Below the pieces are notes generated by a model. The model was not told where the DNA came from. It did not search any database and saw only the letters and a list, made by a program, of their open reading frames with translations. From Chara braunii (taxonomy: Eukaryota; Streptophyta; Charophyceae; Charales; Characeae), in NCBI GenBank assembly GCA_003427395.1, contig BFEA01000460.1, forward strand, positions 739,116 to 797,932: DNA of 58,817 nt. Direction: 5' to 3'. Shown in pieces: positions 32,641 through 43,286 of this stretch. The position numbers and the translations under genes were made by a program. Each line of letters starts with the position of its first letter. Positions within the stretch are counted from its first letter, which is position 1.

Positions 32641-32962
32641 TCTATCATGAATATACTCTAGCTGTGCCGAAGGCTATTTAAATAGAGGTGAGCAGTGCAA
32701 TCGTGACCCGGTAGGCAGGGCAAATAGGCTCTGCGCGAGGGGAGATCCCTTCCATGCAGAGTCTAGGACCTGGGGTGTCTTGGAGAAGGACCTTGAATCC
32801 CGGCCCATGACAAATGTCCGGCTAAGAAAATATTTAAGAAGCATACAACAAATAGAGGGGCTTTCTTTTCTTTCTCAGTCTCAACCCCAGTTAAACCCTT
32901 AACCGTGGGCCCCTCGGGCCATGCGGACACCCAATATAGGTACATACACATATATATGTCTC

Positions 32963-32999
32963 CTGATGAGTCGGTGAAACTCCGACGAAACAGTTTGTC
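32963..32999 (+). ncRNA. Hammerhead ribozyme-like core, copy 1
   Basis: CTGATGA is followed by a 5-bp helix II (GTCGG/CCGAC, loop TGAAACT), then GAAA. A minimal 3-bp helix III (ACA/TGT, loop GTT) is followed by C at 32,999, the expected cleavage position of a type I hammerhead. All invariant core positions are present. A convincing helix I between the bases before CTGATGA (..GTCTC) and those after the cleavage site (ACAGCCCC..) is not visible. This copy may be inactive or may need a partner strand. Confidence 0.55.
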
Positions 33000-33779
33000 A
33001 CAGCCCCTCGTTTGTTGTCCTCTTCTCTCTCTCTGCCTACGGTTTTACCGGGCAGTTCTGTTTGTGACGATATATATGTAAAGGGAGGAATAAATATGTG
33101 ACGATCACTTCTCACAATCCCAGTGACACTCCTCACAACCATATATATGTGTGTGATTGCAGGCAGTCAAATCCAAAATCCGAACCACAGAACATACCTG
33201 CAACGACATCAAAGAGTCAACCAAAGTCCACGCATTACACAGAGTCAATTTCAACCAATCTCTATATTCCTACCCCTCGCTTTAGCCATGCAAGCCCCAA
33301 CCTTTGTCCAACCAACCATAATTGAGTACTCAGTACCTTTGTTAAATTACCGTTCAATAAAAGTCCGGGTAAAAATCTTTATAAAACAATAAAAATCACG
33401 AGGGCTAAACCCTTTTAGGTTGAGTATGAGGATGAATTTGGAGTTGATTCGTAGACCGTCGAATCGGCAACCGACCTGTTATCAGTCATAACTGAAGGCG
33501 ATCCTTGTAGGATCAAGCTGAATCTAGTCCTTACTTCAAATCAGACGTTCAAGAGGACCTGTAATACAAGACCGGCCAATCCCCAAACTAAATCTATGAG
33601 TCCAAATCGAAAGTAATCTCCATATCACGATTTCACCAAGGATCATTCTACTTAATTAATCCTGAGTCTACCCCCAAGTCAGTGCCTCGTGAAAATGTAG
33701 ACCTCTGACATAATCTTCAATATACAGAGTGGATTGCCAAACATGCCACCTGTCAGAATATAATATAACTCATGTAAAC

Positions 33780-34310
33780 AAAGAAGATTTCGGCAGCGCT
33801 TCCTGTAGGAAAAGTGCCTTTCCAGAATTTATAATAACTCAAATATGAAAACAAAATTCGAACTCTAATCTTGGAAAGCCAAACTTCTTGAATTAGTAAA
33901 AGTTTGGGCAACATCTCCTTTAGAAACGTGGACTTCCCAGATTTATACTAAGTCAAATAGGAACTCAGAGGTTACACTTGAGTTCGACTTTAAGACAGAA
34001 CTTCCCTTTAGATTTGCAGAGATTTCGGCAGTGCTTCCCGTAGAGAAAGTGCGATTCCAAAATTTATACAAAGCTAAGTTCAGAATCTAAAAATGACTTT
34101 GACGTTTGAAGGTTTAATTTTGTTTAACTCCTTGAATTAGCAAAAATTTGGGCCACTCCCGTTAGAAAAGGAGATTTTCCAGATTTTTACTTAGCCAAAA
34201 AGTCAGAAAAACTGGACCCTGAAAAAGATAAAATTTGACTAACTCCTTGTTTTGTAGAAATTTCGATAGTGCTTGCCGTAGAGAAAGTGGCTTACCAAGA
34301 TTTATACAGG
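33780..34310 (+). repeat. ~118-bp tandem repeats (TTTCGGCAG / TTTGGGCA units)
   Basis: Five units begin near 33,788, 33,903, 34,023, 34,146 and 34,260. Each has the pattern (A)ATTT(C/G)GG(C)A..TCCxGTAGAxAAxGTG..TTCCAGATTTATAC. Units alternate between a TTTCGG and a TTTGGG type, suggesting a dimeric ancestor. Related units occur in copy 2 at about 54,335-54,500 and 55,835-56,125. Confidence 0.8.
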
Positions 34311-34499
34311 ACCAGGTACAACCTTTTTCTTCATTGGGCACCTGATTAGGCCACCCTAGTTGCCCTGGACCATTTAAGTATCCAAGTTATATATATTTGT
34401 CTGCACTTTGTCTTTTAAGGCAACATATGATTGAACCGGTCGTTTTAGATTAAGATTCAGCCTGTCCCTTCTTACGACAATTTTTTATTCTTAGCTCAT

Positions 34500-34890
34500 A
34501 CTCTCTTCAGTTGGTGATAAGCTATAGTCAGACCATCCAATCTTATGGAAAAATGTCTGACTAGCCTGTTCATAAGTAAGTAATATTAAGATATAAACAA
34601 TTTTAACCTTTTAGTTCCAGAATGTGTGCGGCTTCAGACCAGACCACCCAATCTTATGGGAACCTGTCCAGTCCTTCGCCTGAATTTCCACCTTCAAAAT
34701 AAAGCAAGATAGGATCAAGGTCATCCAATCTTATGGAAAAATGCTTGGTCCCTAAAAATCAAGCACAGACAGCCCTCACAAGTCAAAGCAACCAGACGAC
34801 CCAATCTTATGGGAACCTATTTGGTCCTTCAGGCAATCAAAAATAAACATAGCGCTCGACCTTCCAATCTTGTGGAGACTCTCCCAGCCT
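34500..34890 (+). repeat. Tandem CCAATCTTATGG modules
   Basis: The core CCAATCTTATGG occurs at 34,537, 34,647, 34,724 and 34,801, with a variant at 34,864. The matching array in copy 2 runs from about 56,517 to 57,148. Spacing of 63-110 bp indicates degenerate tandem units. Confidence 0.8.
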
Positions 34891-34899
34891 TTGGTTAAC

Positions 34900-36555
34900 C
34901 AAGTCAAACATGCAGTATTGCCTTCTTCCCATCCTTCCCCTAGATGCAATCGCATAATCTGCTTTCAATCGAACCAACAGAACTGAAATTGCAACTTACA
35001 CAAGCATCAAGTCAGGTTTGTCCTGAAAGTCAAACGAATGGGTTGTAACTGGGTTTATAGAAGGAAAGCAATGGTTACCTCTCAGTTCCCTGCTGCCAGA
35101 ACCTCACCTAGGTTCCGACAGAGCTCCCACAATCATTGGGCTGACTCCCCACAGAGTCTTGTTGCGGTCCTATGGGTTGCAATACCGCCTGCCGCCTTCT
35201 TGAAGTCCTATGAGTTGCAATATCGCCTGCCGCCTTCCCCTTAGAACAAGACTAGACTTAGAGTAAGAAAGGCAAAAGAAAAAGGGTTTCGGACTCTCGA
35301 GATACAAGAGGGAGACTGACTCAACTCCTTGGAGAGGGCATTGCTATCTTCATGCGCCTGAGGGGTCCGCAATCATGGTCGGAATATGCAGCGACTTAAC
35401 CAATAATGAAGTAAAACCCCCGTTGTAGATTCTCTCTGACAACCCTTCAATTTGCAACAATAAACCCTCTTTACAAAGCTCAACCTTCCCTTTGGTCACA
35501 ACACTCTTGCCCGCATCCAAAATCGTTGCCAAGCAGTTCTGATAAGACTGCGGTTAAGCAGCTTACACCTCTTCCCTTTATTCTCGTCCATGATACATCC
35601 AGATCACAGTGACTCGTTGCTTGAGAACTGCAACAACACAAGCAACACCCCTGATCGCAAGCAACTCTGAAGTCGCTACAACTTATTTACTGCACCTGCG
35701 CAACAGATTGAGTAGTATGCTGGCCAAATCGTATCTCGACAGATCATATTATCAGGCCCAAGTATTATTGAGCCTCGATCAGTGGTATACACCGTTGCCC
35801 ATAGTCAAATGTAGCGGCAATACACGGGGCCGTAACAACGCTCGATCAGTAAAGGCATGCCAACTCCTACATGGTTGTGCACAGTAGCCCGAAGCAGTAT
35901 GTGTACAGTCAATGAGCCGACAACAGCAACACGTGCCCCGTGAAGGCATCCAACATCAACTGTTTATGCACAGTCAAGCGAACCGACTGCAACAACTGTC
36001 TATGCGTTGTCAAGCGATCCAACACCAACTGTCAGTGCACAGTGAAATAGAGTTTGCCCCCTACCCTGTGCTCTATTCAGCTCCTGTACTACAGAGCGAG
36101 TGTAACACATTCAACAGTCGCACTGAACAACGAGTTCCGCAACAAAGTTTGATGCAAACACAACAAGGTCCTAAATCCTCATAGTAGTCATGCACATGCG
36201 GCATACAACAGTACACGATACAGTGTGTAAAGCCTAACACGTGCTCAACAGCTCAACAAAGTGCATTGCAACTGTATTGTCCATACATAGCAAAGTACAA
36301 TCTACATTGTAACAGGATCCCAACGTTGTATGCCAACTCTGCACTTTGTAGGATACAACAGAACACAGTGCGTTCCACAAAGCTTAGTAGCACATACTGT
36401 AACTCAGGAGGGCGCACAACAAACGTACTGCAAGTGTTCAGCCATACGGTGTAATAGTGATCCCCGATTGGTCGAGTGGGCCGGATCAGTATTGTTCCGG
36501 AGTTTCACAACACTGAACACTCAAACTTAACGTTTCTCGGAAAGCTTAGCGAAGG
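34900..36555. other. No supported gene; short tandem and low-complexity CA-rich sequence
   Basis: A roughly 42-bp duplication (GTCCTATG(G/A)GTTGCAATA, then CGCCTGCCGCCTTC) lies at 35,168-35,245. From 35,900 to 36,470 the words CAACA, CAACTGT and GTGCACAGT recur irregularly. Open frames here give no recognisable domain. Confidence 0.5.
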
Positions 36556-36596
36556 AGAACTTTGATTCGGTATTGTTGCCAACACTCTCATTCAGA

Positions 36597-36893
36597 TAGG
36601 CAATATACCTGTCGATATTCCCTCCGCCTGTAATTGAGGTCGAATCTCCTATTACAACGTGGGTGGGTATTTATGCTAAGACGTTCGGCCACCTCAATGG
36701 TATTTCTGTCCAAATTTGCAGGCCAACAGCCAACGAGTTCCCCTTCCTACAGAACGCGATTAGGTGTGTGGACTTGCCGAATGGCTCAACTAAGTACGAT
36801 CCTACAATGATATCGACAATTGAGGTACGGGCATCTGCATGGCTATCTTTTAATAATCTTCTTAACGAAGATTGGTTTGTATTGACACCATGA
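36597..36893 (+). pseudogene. Unrecognised open frame, possible gene fragment
   Basis: About 98 codons are open on the + strand (AIYLSIFPPPVIEVESPITT, then GIYAKTFGHLNGISVQICRP, TANEFPFLQNAIRCVDLPNG and MISTIEVRASAWLSFNNLLN), ending in TGA. The balanced amino-acid composition suggests a genuine protein fragment. There is no start codon, and a neighbouring frame may carry its upstream part (TLIQIGNIPVDIP). I do not recognise the family. Its neighbours are repeats only. Confidence 0.35.
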
Positions 36894-36899
36894 GCACTA

Positions 36900-39149
36900 C
36901 CTTTTTATCAGTGTAGGCCAACTCGATTATCCTTACACTACGAAAAGAAAAACATGGCATGGCGGTGATGATCAGCTGCAGCCGCTAAAAGGCGTGCTTG
37001 TACCCCCTCGGCTGGCTCTTAACAACTCCACATGACAGGGCGGACAACGCACTGGCCCATAGGTAAGTCTCCAACCCCGTGGCCATCTTCATATCTATTC
37101 CAACGATAAGATGAGCAAGCAAATAAAAAATAAAAAATGGAATGAATTTTACGCTACAATATGGGTAGGTTCATTCGCCTTCTTACAACTTTCTGTACCG
37201 TTTTTGTTCTGCCCACCGCGCCTGTCACTATTCGTTGTGCACTATTAGGCTCGCAGCGACTGAAAACCCCTGATCGGCCTCCCCTCTCACTCGAATCTGT
37301 TGGGAAGCACCTGGGTCGTGCATTCCTTCCTCTCTCTTCGTAACTCCCATCTCTCACACCTCCAAATCGATCCACTAACATTAGAAACTATCTTCATAAT
37401 CTAACTCGCAACTACAAAGAACCCCTGCCTCTGCCTTCAATTCGCTTGATTTCATGCAGAACGAGTGATATCTCTGTTTTTAAATCCTCACCATATCCGT
37501 CGTCAATCTTCATACCACGCAACCTTATTCCATCATAACTCCAAGACCGTGATTGGATAGCAGAATCCGATGCCGTCACTACAGTTGCCGTACCTTAAAA
37601 ACTCTAAAACAAGGCCTGCCACTGAACTGAAGTTAGCTGAGCCATTATTGGATTGTCAGTATGGACAGGTGGGTGAGAGAGTCGCCAATCAACAAAAGAA
37701 TCAATTAGACTCTCAAAAGGTTCACTCCCCCTCCCGCTTGGACGAACACTCCTTTTCCCAGACCTAGCCCACCTCAGACGATCACTTTCCCTCTCTCCCT
37801 GTTCTCTCTCCCTCTTCTCTCCCTTTTCTTTCAAGTTGCGAGTCTCCACGGGCATCGAAAATGAACTCAGAAAAACAGAAAAGCTCAGAGAAGAGAAGGT
37901 AGCATTTCATTTGGAAGTAGAGAGCATCAGAATCAAAAGACACAAACAAACTCAATGAGAGGTCCGATCCAGGGACCCAGTCTGATCAGACTGCATACGA
38001 GGTCCTCTCGAGTCATGTCTGACCAGCTCCGTGTCCGTAAAACAAATATGACAACGAGTAACTAAATGCGACAATGGAGAATTGAGTGGTGTACAGGGTG
38101 CGAGGCAAGCCATGGACACTGCAATCAGAATACATGCGAAACGTCTCAGCCAAGATCCCCTCGACAATGGATGTCCTAATCCAAGAAGAATGAACTCGTA
38201 TCCCAACCAAGAAGACAAGAGGTCAATACCTAACCGATTTGGGTCCAGAGGCTCTTTTTGTTTGGGCCCGGTCTCGTTGGGTCCCAAGGGTCCCACGTAG
38301 GTCTCAACCAGGTCCCAACGAAGAGGAGTTCCACTTGAACTTAGTTCAGTCTCTACTGCACTGAAAAACGAAATTTCAACTTCTAGCAGAACCTACAGAC
38401 TACAACGGTTCAGAGATGAAAAAACAAAGCACTGTAGAAAGACTCGCCATGTAGGTCAAGATACTTCATTTTGCATCCATCAGGTGAGTAGGTAGATCAC
38501 ATGCATACAGTCACACAATCAAGACCACAGAGGAGTAGGAAAAGAAACCCAGAGTACCCCAGCAGGACAATCAATACCATACACATATACATGGGCATCC
38601 CGTAGGTGCACGACACTTACCTAAGTGGCCTTGAGCTTCGAGATGAATAGAACTCACCCCCCTTCTCATGTGGTCCTCCTGACCCCTCTAACGCTACCCC
38701 TACACTAGTGTCCTATCTCCTAGGAGGGTCTGACTCCAACACCCAAGTGCAACGCCGAATCCCCCGTCGATGCTGAAGATCAAAGTAGCAACTTGCAGTC
38801 CGTTGATGCAGAATGGCTGCCGGCCCTCAAGCTCGCCTACTTGAGGGCAGCCCTTAAGTTGCCAAGTGTCTCCCTTGAATCACATTCCAAGTGCGAGTGC
38901 CTCTCACTGTCGCCTCTCTCAAATCGCCGCATGAAGTCTCCTCGAAATGTCTTGCCACCCTATCTCACTCTCAAGCAACCTGGTTAGGTTCTATGTTGAC
39001 CCCACATGACCTAACCAGGTGGGGGCAGCTTCCCTTAGCCACGCTGCCCCACTTCCCTCAACCAACCAACCCTAACCCTAAGTGTTCCCCTCAACCACTT
39101 AGGTTAGGGTTAGGGCAGCAAAGTCAACTCTCACCAGCAAGTAGAATCC
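36900..39149. other. No supported gene; retroelement leader-like at the right end
   Basis: No conserved domain is visible. The part from about 38,990 to 39,149, read on the minus strand, directly follows a primer binding site and includes three TTAGGG-like words flanking CCCTAAC. It is probably internal leader of LTR element D. Confidence 0.4.
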
Positions 39150-39162
39150 GCTCTGATACCAA
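39150..39162 (-). other. Element D primer binding site
   Basis: On the minus strand TTGGTATCAGAGC directly follows the LTR end ..GTCATAACA. TGGTATCAGAGC is the standard initiator-methionine tRNA primer site of plant LTR elements. Confidence 0.85.
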
Positions 39163-40426
39163 TGTTATGACCCTGGCCAATTTTGAGATACACATCCATC
39201 AGAAGGTACAATGCCATCCAATTGCAGAAATAAATGAATGAACCTGAGAAGAGAGAGAGGATTAGAAGAAGAAGAAGTAAGAGTGAAGAAGAAGAAGTAA
39301 GAGAGAAGAAGAAGAAGATGTACACCAGCAAAGAGAATGACAAGGCTCTTCTTCTTCGCCCAACATCCTCCTTATCTCCCCCTCCTCTTATTCATACAAA
39401 AAATAATAATACAATGTTGAATGACTGGTCCAGAATCAATGTCGGAGTCCCTCTTCTACTACAGGTATCACTCAAGGTCCACCATAGCCATGACCGCCTC
39501 TCCAACTCTTCACTCTCATAGGCCGAGGCTACGGCGGACTACTAGGCCTTGCTCAGATGTCCAAAGGACAACCCAAAGCAGCTATGGCTGCTCCAGCTCA
39601 GGCCGCCATGCCCAACCCTGCCTTGAAGCTTCTTGGTGTGGCTTCCCCCGGCTGGGGACTTCTTGCTGCCGCGCCCACCAACTTGATGAAGATGGCTGCC
39701 ACCATAGCCAGGTAAGTACCCTTGGCGCTCCTTCCCCTTCCTCCTTCCTCCTCCTTCCTCCGCAGCAGTGCTGCTCCAGCTTAACGCTGCTCCAGGCAGC
39801 GCTCCACCAGTGTGTCGCCAAACTTGCACACCGAACGAGAGGCCGGGTATTCTGCCCGACCTGAAGATATAGCGGCCTGCTTTGCCTCTTGGGCGGTGAC
39901 TTCCAGGCCGCTGGCTTTCCCAAGCAACAGGTACCTCCTCCTTTTTGGAGGGAAACATCATTGCAGACTCTGATATTGCCCCTACAGGCCCTAGACTCAG
40001 ACTGGTACCCGCTAGACCTAGCCTACACTACCGGCCTATAAAAATGCCACTTTTGTCTTCTTCTACTCGGCCTCCGGTACCTGCATATTTACCCCCCAGC
40101 CGGGTGCGGTACCAGCCTACCCGCTACTTTAGTGCTTTTTCCCTGCTGCAACCCTTTGAAGCCACGACCACAGTTAAGTACCGGCTCTGAGGGCCCAACG
40201 AACGAACAAGTGCCCTGGGGGGCCACACACACTCATACCAACCAGCACTCAGACAGACACAGTCACACACACACAAGCCAACCAGCACTCAGACAGACAT
40301 GCAGTCCAACAAGCACACACACACACACACAAACCTAGCAGGCGGGGAACTCAGTAGGGCATTCAGTCTATGAGCAAAACTCAGAAATCAGTTGTATTTC
40401 AGTCCGTGTTTGGATGGGTTATCACA
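39163..40426 (-). repeat. Element D LTR (minus strand), partner LTR not seen
   Basis: Read on the minus strand it starts TGTGATAACCC (from 40,426) and ends GGTCATAACA (39,163), giving TG..CA ends of about 1.26 kb next to a perfect primer site. No second copy or gag-pol on the matching side was found between 34.8 and 39.1 kb, so D is truncated or its interior has decayed. Its left boundary on the minus strand abuts repeat E copy 1 exactly. Confidence 0.65.
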
Positions 40427-40427
40427 A

Positions 40428-41101
40428 AGCATAAAATTTGAAATAGTAACGCCGATAAAAATAAGCATATCTTAGAAAAATTTTAGTCATCAGAGAACAA
40501 CAAACGAGGGAGACAAGGAACGGCTACTACCGCTTCGATGTCGCCGACGACAAAACCAAGGGGGATAGCCTCGTTGGGTCTTCAACCCCTTGGTCTCTTC
40601 GCACTACTTTGATATCCCCGTGATGTCGCCGCTCGGTCTCGACCCGTGAATCTTCCTTATGAAAATTTGACGTTGTATCCAAAGAGGGCTAGGCCCAAGT
40701 CTGGGTCTAGTCCTAACGGATGTCTTTATATGCGGGTACTGCGCGGCGCATAGATCTTCTAAAGCATTTCAAAACCACATTGTCGTCGGCGTCGTCTTTC
40801 ACACGTACACACAAGTCGTAGGCAAGCGCACCAATCGAGAGACATAATCTTTTTAATCCTAGTTTAATCAGAGATAAAAATTTGGGCTGGCGATCACGCT
40901 GGCTCTTCAATCATCAACAAATAAAAGAATCACGCCCGCCTGAAATCCGCTCGCCCACACACTCTCTACTTTAATAAACCATTCAATCATCGTAGACCAC
41001 AGACACAGCCGCGCCTCGCGCGACATCTTTAAACTTTAATCCAAACCTATTTTCTGTCGCTTGCAAAAACCAAGGCGGATACCCTTGTAAGGGTATTTGC
41101 A
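40428..41101. repeat. Repeat E, copy 1
   Basis: It matches 57,986-58,655 in the same orientation, with few substitutions. It starts AGCATAAAATTTGAAATA and ends AAGGGTATTTGCA, 674 bp, and contains an ACAACAAACGAGGGAGACAA run and other conserved words. No coding sequence is seen. On the minus strand it would begin TGCAAATACCC. Confidence 0.88.
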
Positions 41102-41525
41102 CCGACAACTTACCGGACCATATCAAGCGACGTTCCCGTCGCTTCGCAGGATAAAAAAAGGTTATAAATCCATCTAAACTCCAGATGCTGACGAGCAAGG
41201 AACCAATCCAATCAGCCGACAGACTCAGGTTCGAGGCCTGCAACAATCCAAGCCCTTTCAACTATATGATGCCAGGGTTCTAACCTGGGTCTCCATTGTC
41301 CTGACATTAGGACGCAGGTGTACTGGACATACGTACTACAACATAAGTTCTAGCAGCCCTCTCAACTGTCCTCTCCCCTTCGTCCTAGATAAACGCCGAC
41401 TTCTCGTTATGTATCTCTAGTCTTTACCCTGCAAGGAGGGCCATAATCAGGGATGTGGGCCCTAATCTGGACCTGTGAAGGCATTCTCGCCTCCCTCCCA
41501 ACAATTTTCGCAATCACACATATAG

Positions 41526-41585
41526 NNNNNNNNNNNNNNNNNNNNNNNNNNNNNNNNNNNNNNNNNNNNNNNNNNNNNNNNNNNN
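41526..41585. other. Assembly gap (60 N)
   Basis: Sixty undetermined bases lie between CACATATAG and TATAGGGTTCAGCC. The gap begins 17 bp upstream of the second hammerhead-like core, so that copy's 5' context is unknown. Confidence 0.99.
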
Positions 41586-41601
41586 TATAGGGTTCAGCCT
41601 C

Positions 41602-41638
41602 CTGATGAGTCGGTGAAACTCCGACGAAACAGTTTGTC
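41602..41638 (+). ncRNA. Hammerhead ribozyme-like core, copy 2
   Basis: It is identical to copy 1 from the CTC before CTGATGA through GAAAC and the ACA-GTT-TGT-C helix III. Homology with copy 1 continues about 70 bp downstream (ACAGCCCCTCGTTTGTTGTC, then CTGCCTACGG) and fades at an AT dinucleotide run. Upstream sequence differs (GTTCAGCCTC against ATATGTCTC). Shared sequence therefore starts within 3-4 bases of the ribozyme core. Confidence 0.55.
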
Positions 41639-41709
41639 ACAGCCCCTCGTTTGTTGTCCTCTTCTCCCTCTCTGCCTACGGTTTACCGGGCAATTCTATT
41701 TGACGACAT

Positions 41710-43285
41710 ATATATATATATATACACAAATCTCATCATAGATTCTTCCTACAGTTTCCATCCTGGCCCACCATAGTCAGGGTGATCGTGCCAGATCTAC
41801 GGCCCACCACGTTATTTTAGCGGTAGTTTCCTCGCAGGTTGTGCCACGATAGGCTTTTTCCTGACAAGCATTCAATCAGGACTAAAAAAAAAAGATTGAC
41901 TCGATTCCTATCCCACACTGTTCCGCGGGAGTAAAACCCTCCTCGGCGGCCATACTCCTTTAAGACTTTACTCCCTTGGCAAGATGTAGGCCCGCTGTTC
42001 AGGTTATGCCGATCAGCAGCTGACACTAGTGATGCTAAACTTTACCGTTAGCTTGGTATTCTCATGAATGCCCTAAGATAAACACAAGCGGTTGGCTGGT
42101 GTGTTGCAACAATACAGGCCTACTGCGGGACTACGCAAAGGTCTGTCACACATAAAAGGTATTTACCGGTCCTCTATGGGACAATACGGAGAAAATACGA
42201 CAACCTCTGCACGTTCACAAAACAAAATCACCGCCGTGGCCTCCGTACTTTATCAGGGCAAGAAGGCCACCTCTCAGTGGCATTTCCTAAAATAAATCAC
42301 GCTTGCGACCTCCAAAATTCCAGAAATGGCCAAACAAAAACTTGGTCCTTCTCGTCAGACTTTATCATCCAACAATCAACTTACCATGCCATTGAATCTA
42401 TTAATCGCCTTTCCTATGAAGGAGGTCTCACTTAAATACGTCTCCCAGTCATCCCTTCTCTTTCTTAGGATGAGCTCTCACGCGACCTTTCTCTTAAAAC
42501 ATCTTTCCCCTCTGAAGATGAGTCTCCCAACAAACACAAGACTGTCTTCCTCATTTGAGCATGTTTTAACCCTAAAACAACTCAAACTGAGAGACCAACT
42601 TATGAGTTCTCATCACAACTCGACAATAAACATTCGGCATGGTAAATCTTTCGAGTCTCAAAGACTCGTAAATCCCTTTAGGATTCTCACAATCTTTCAC
42701 AAAAACAAACTGCACTTCCTCTTCTTTATACCCGACCCTATCACCTGCCCTGTGGGCAGGTCGCACGAGTATACCGAATAGTAGACAACTCACATTCATT
42801 GATAAATCCACACATGTGAGAGTGATTGTGATCGTCATATACAAGGAAATAGTCTCAATAGTAGACCTCAGCTCAACATACACTCAGGGATGAGATATCT
42901 CATCCAAAAACATATACAATAGCCCAAACCTACAACTCACTCGGATTAATCAAAGTCACTCTGACTATGATACATGGCCAAACACAATGTTAAAAAGCGT
43001 CGCAAAAACAAACAACTACTAAATCCGAGTGTCAAGGTCAAAGAAAAATACCTCTGTATACTCATGCTATCTTCCATAATCCCGACTCTCAAGCCTCTAT
43101 AAAGAATCCCAATGGGAATCACACGCTGTAACCTTTTATATGTTCAACTAAACAACGTATGTACCCAAACTCCTAACAGTACCAAAACAGAAATACGAAA
43201 GAAAAAGCGAGTATCCAATCAGAAGTGCAAACTCAACCCTGCCTCACAACGTCCTACTCACCACATATACATATGCGAACCAGTC
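41710..43285. other. Element C 3' region, no gene recognised
   Basis: AT-rich sequence contains no conserved domain. It lies downstream (minus strand) of the second gag-like gene of element C and upstream of repeat E copy 1, so it would be the 3' untranslated part of that element. No clear polypurine tract was found at its border with repeat E. Confidence 0.4.
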
Positions 43286-43286
43286 C

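Larger units (their letters stand above)
32704..34815. repeat. Long repeat LR, copy 1
   Basis: It matches 53,365-57,148 in the same orientation. It starts TG(A/T)CCCGGTAGGCAGGGC and includes AAGAAGCATACAACAAATAG, then a segment with a hammerhead-like core that copy 2 lacks. Two tandem-repeat zones follow: five units of about 118 bp (33,780-34,310) and several CCAATCTTATGG units (34,537-34,875). No coding sequence is seen. Relation to element C's termini is proposed in the findings. Confidence 0.85.

Noticed and set aside
39060-39120. TTAGGG/CCCTAA words as an interstitial telomere
   Set aside because: Only three imperfect units, not the plant TTTAGGG form, and they sit in the leader just after a primer binding site.
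39542-39961. A 139-codon minus-strand frame and overlapping plus-strand frame at 39.4-39.9 kb
   Set aside because: It lies inside the element D LTR and both strands are open. No recognised domain; GC-rich composition is enough to explain it.
40201-40340. CACACA-rich stretch as a CRISPR-like array
   Set aside because: It is a (CA)n microsatellite with short imperfect duplications. No regular repeat-spacer structure exists, and the genome is eukaryotic.
41225-41310. GGTTCGAGGC and GGGTTCTAACCTGGG as a possible tRNA gene
   Set aside because: No matching acceptor, D and anticodon arms could be placed around them.
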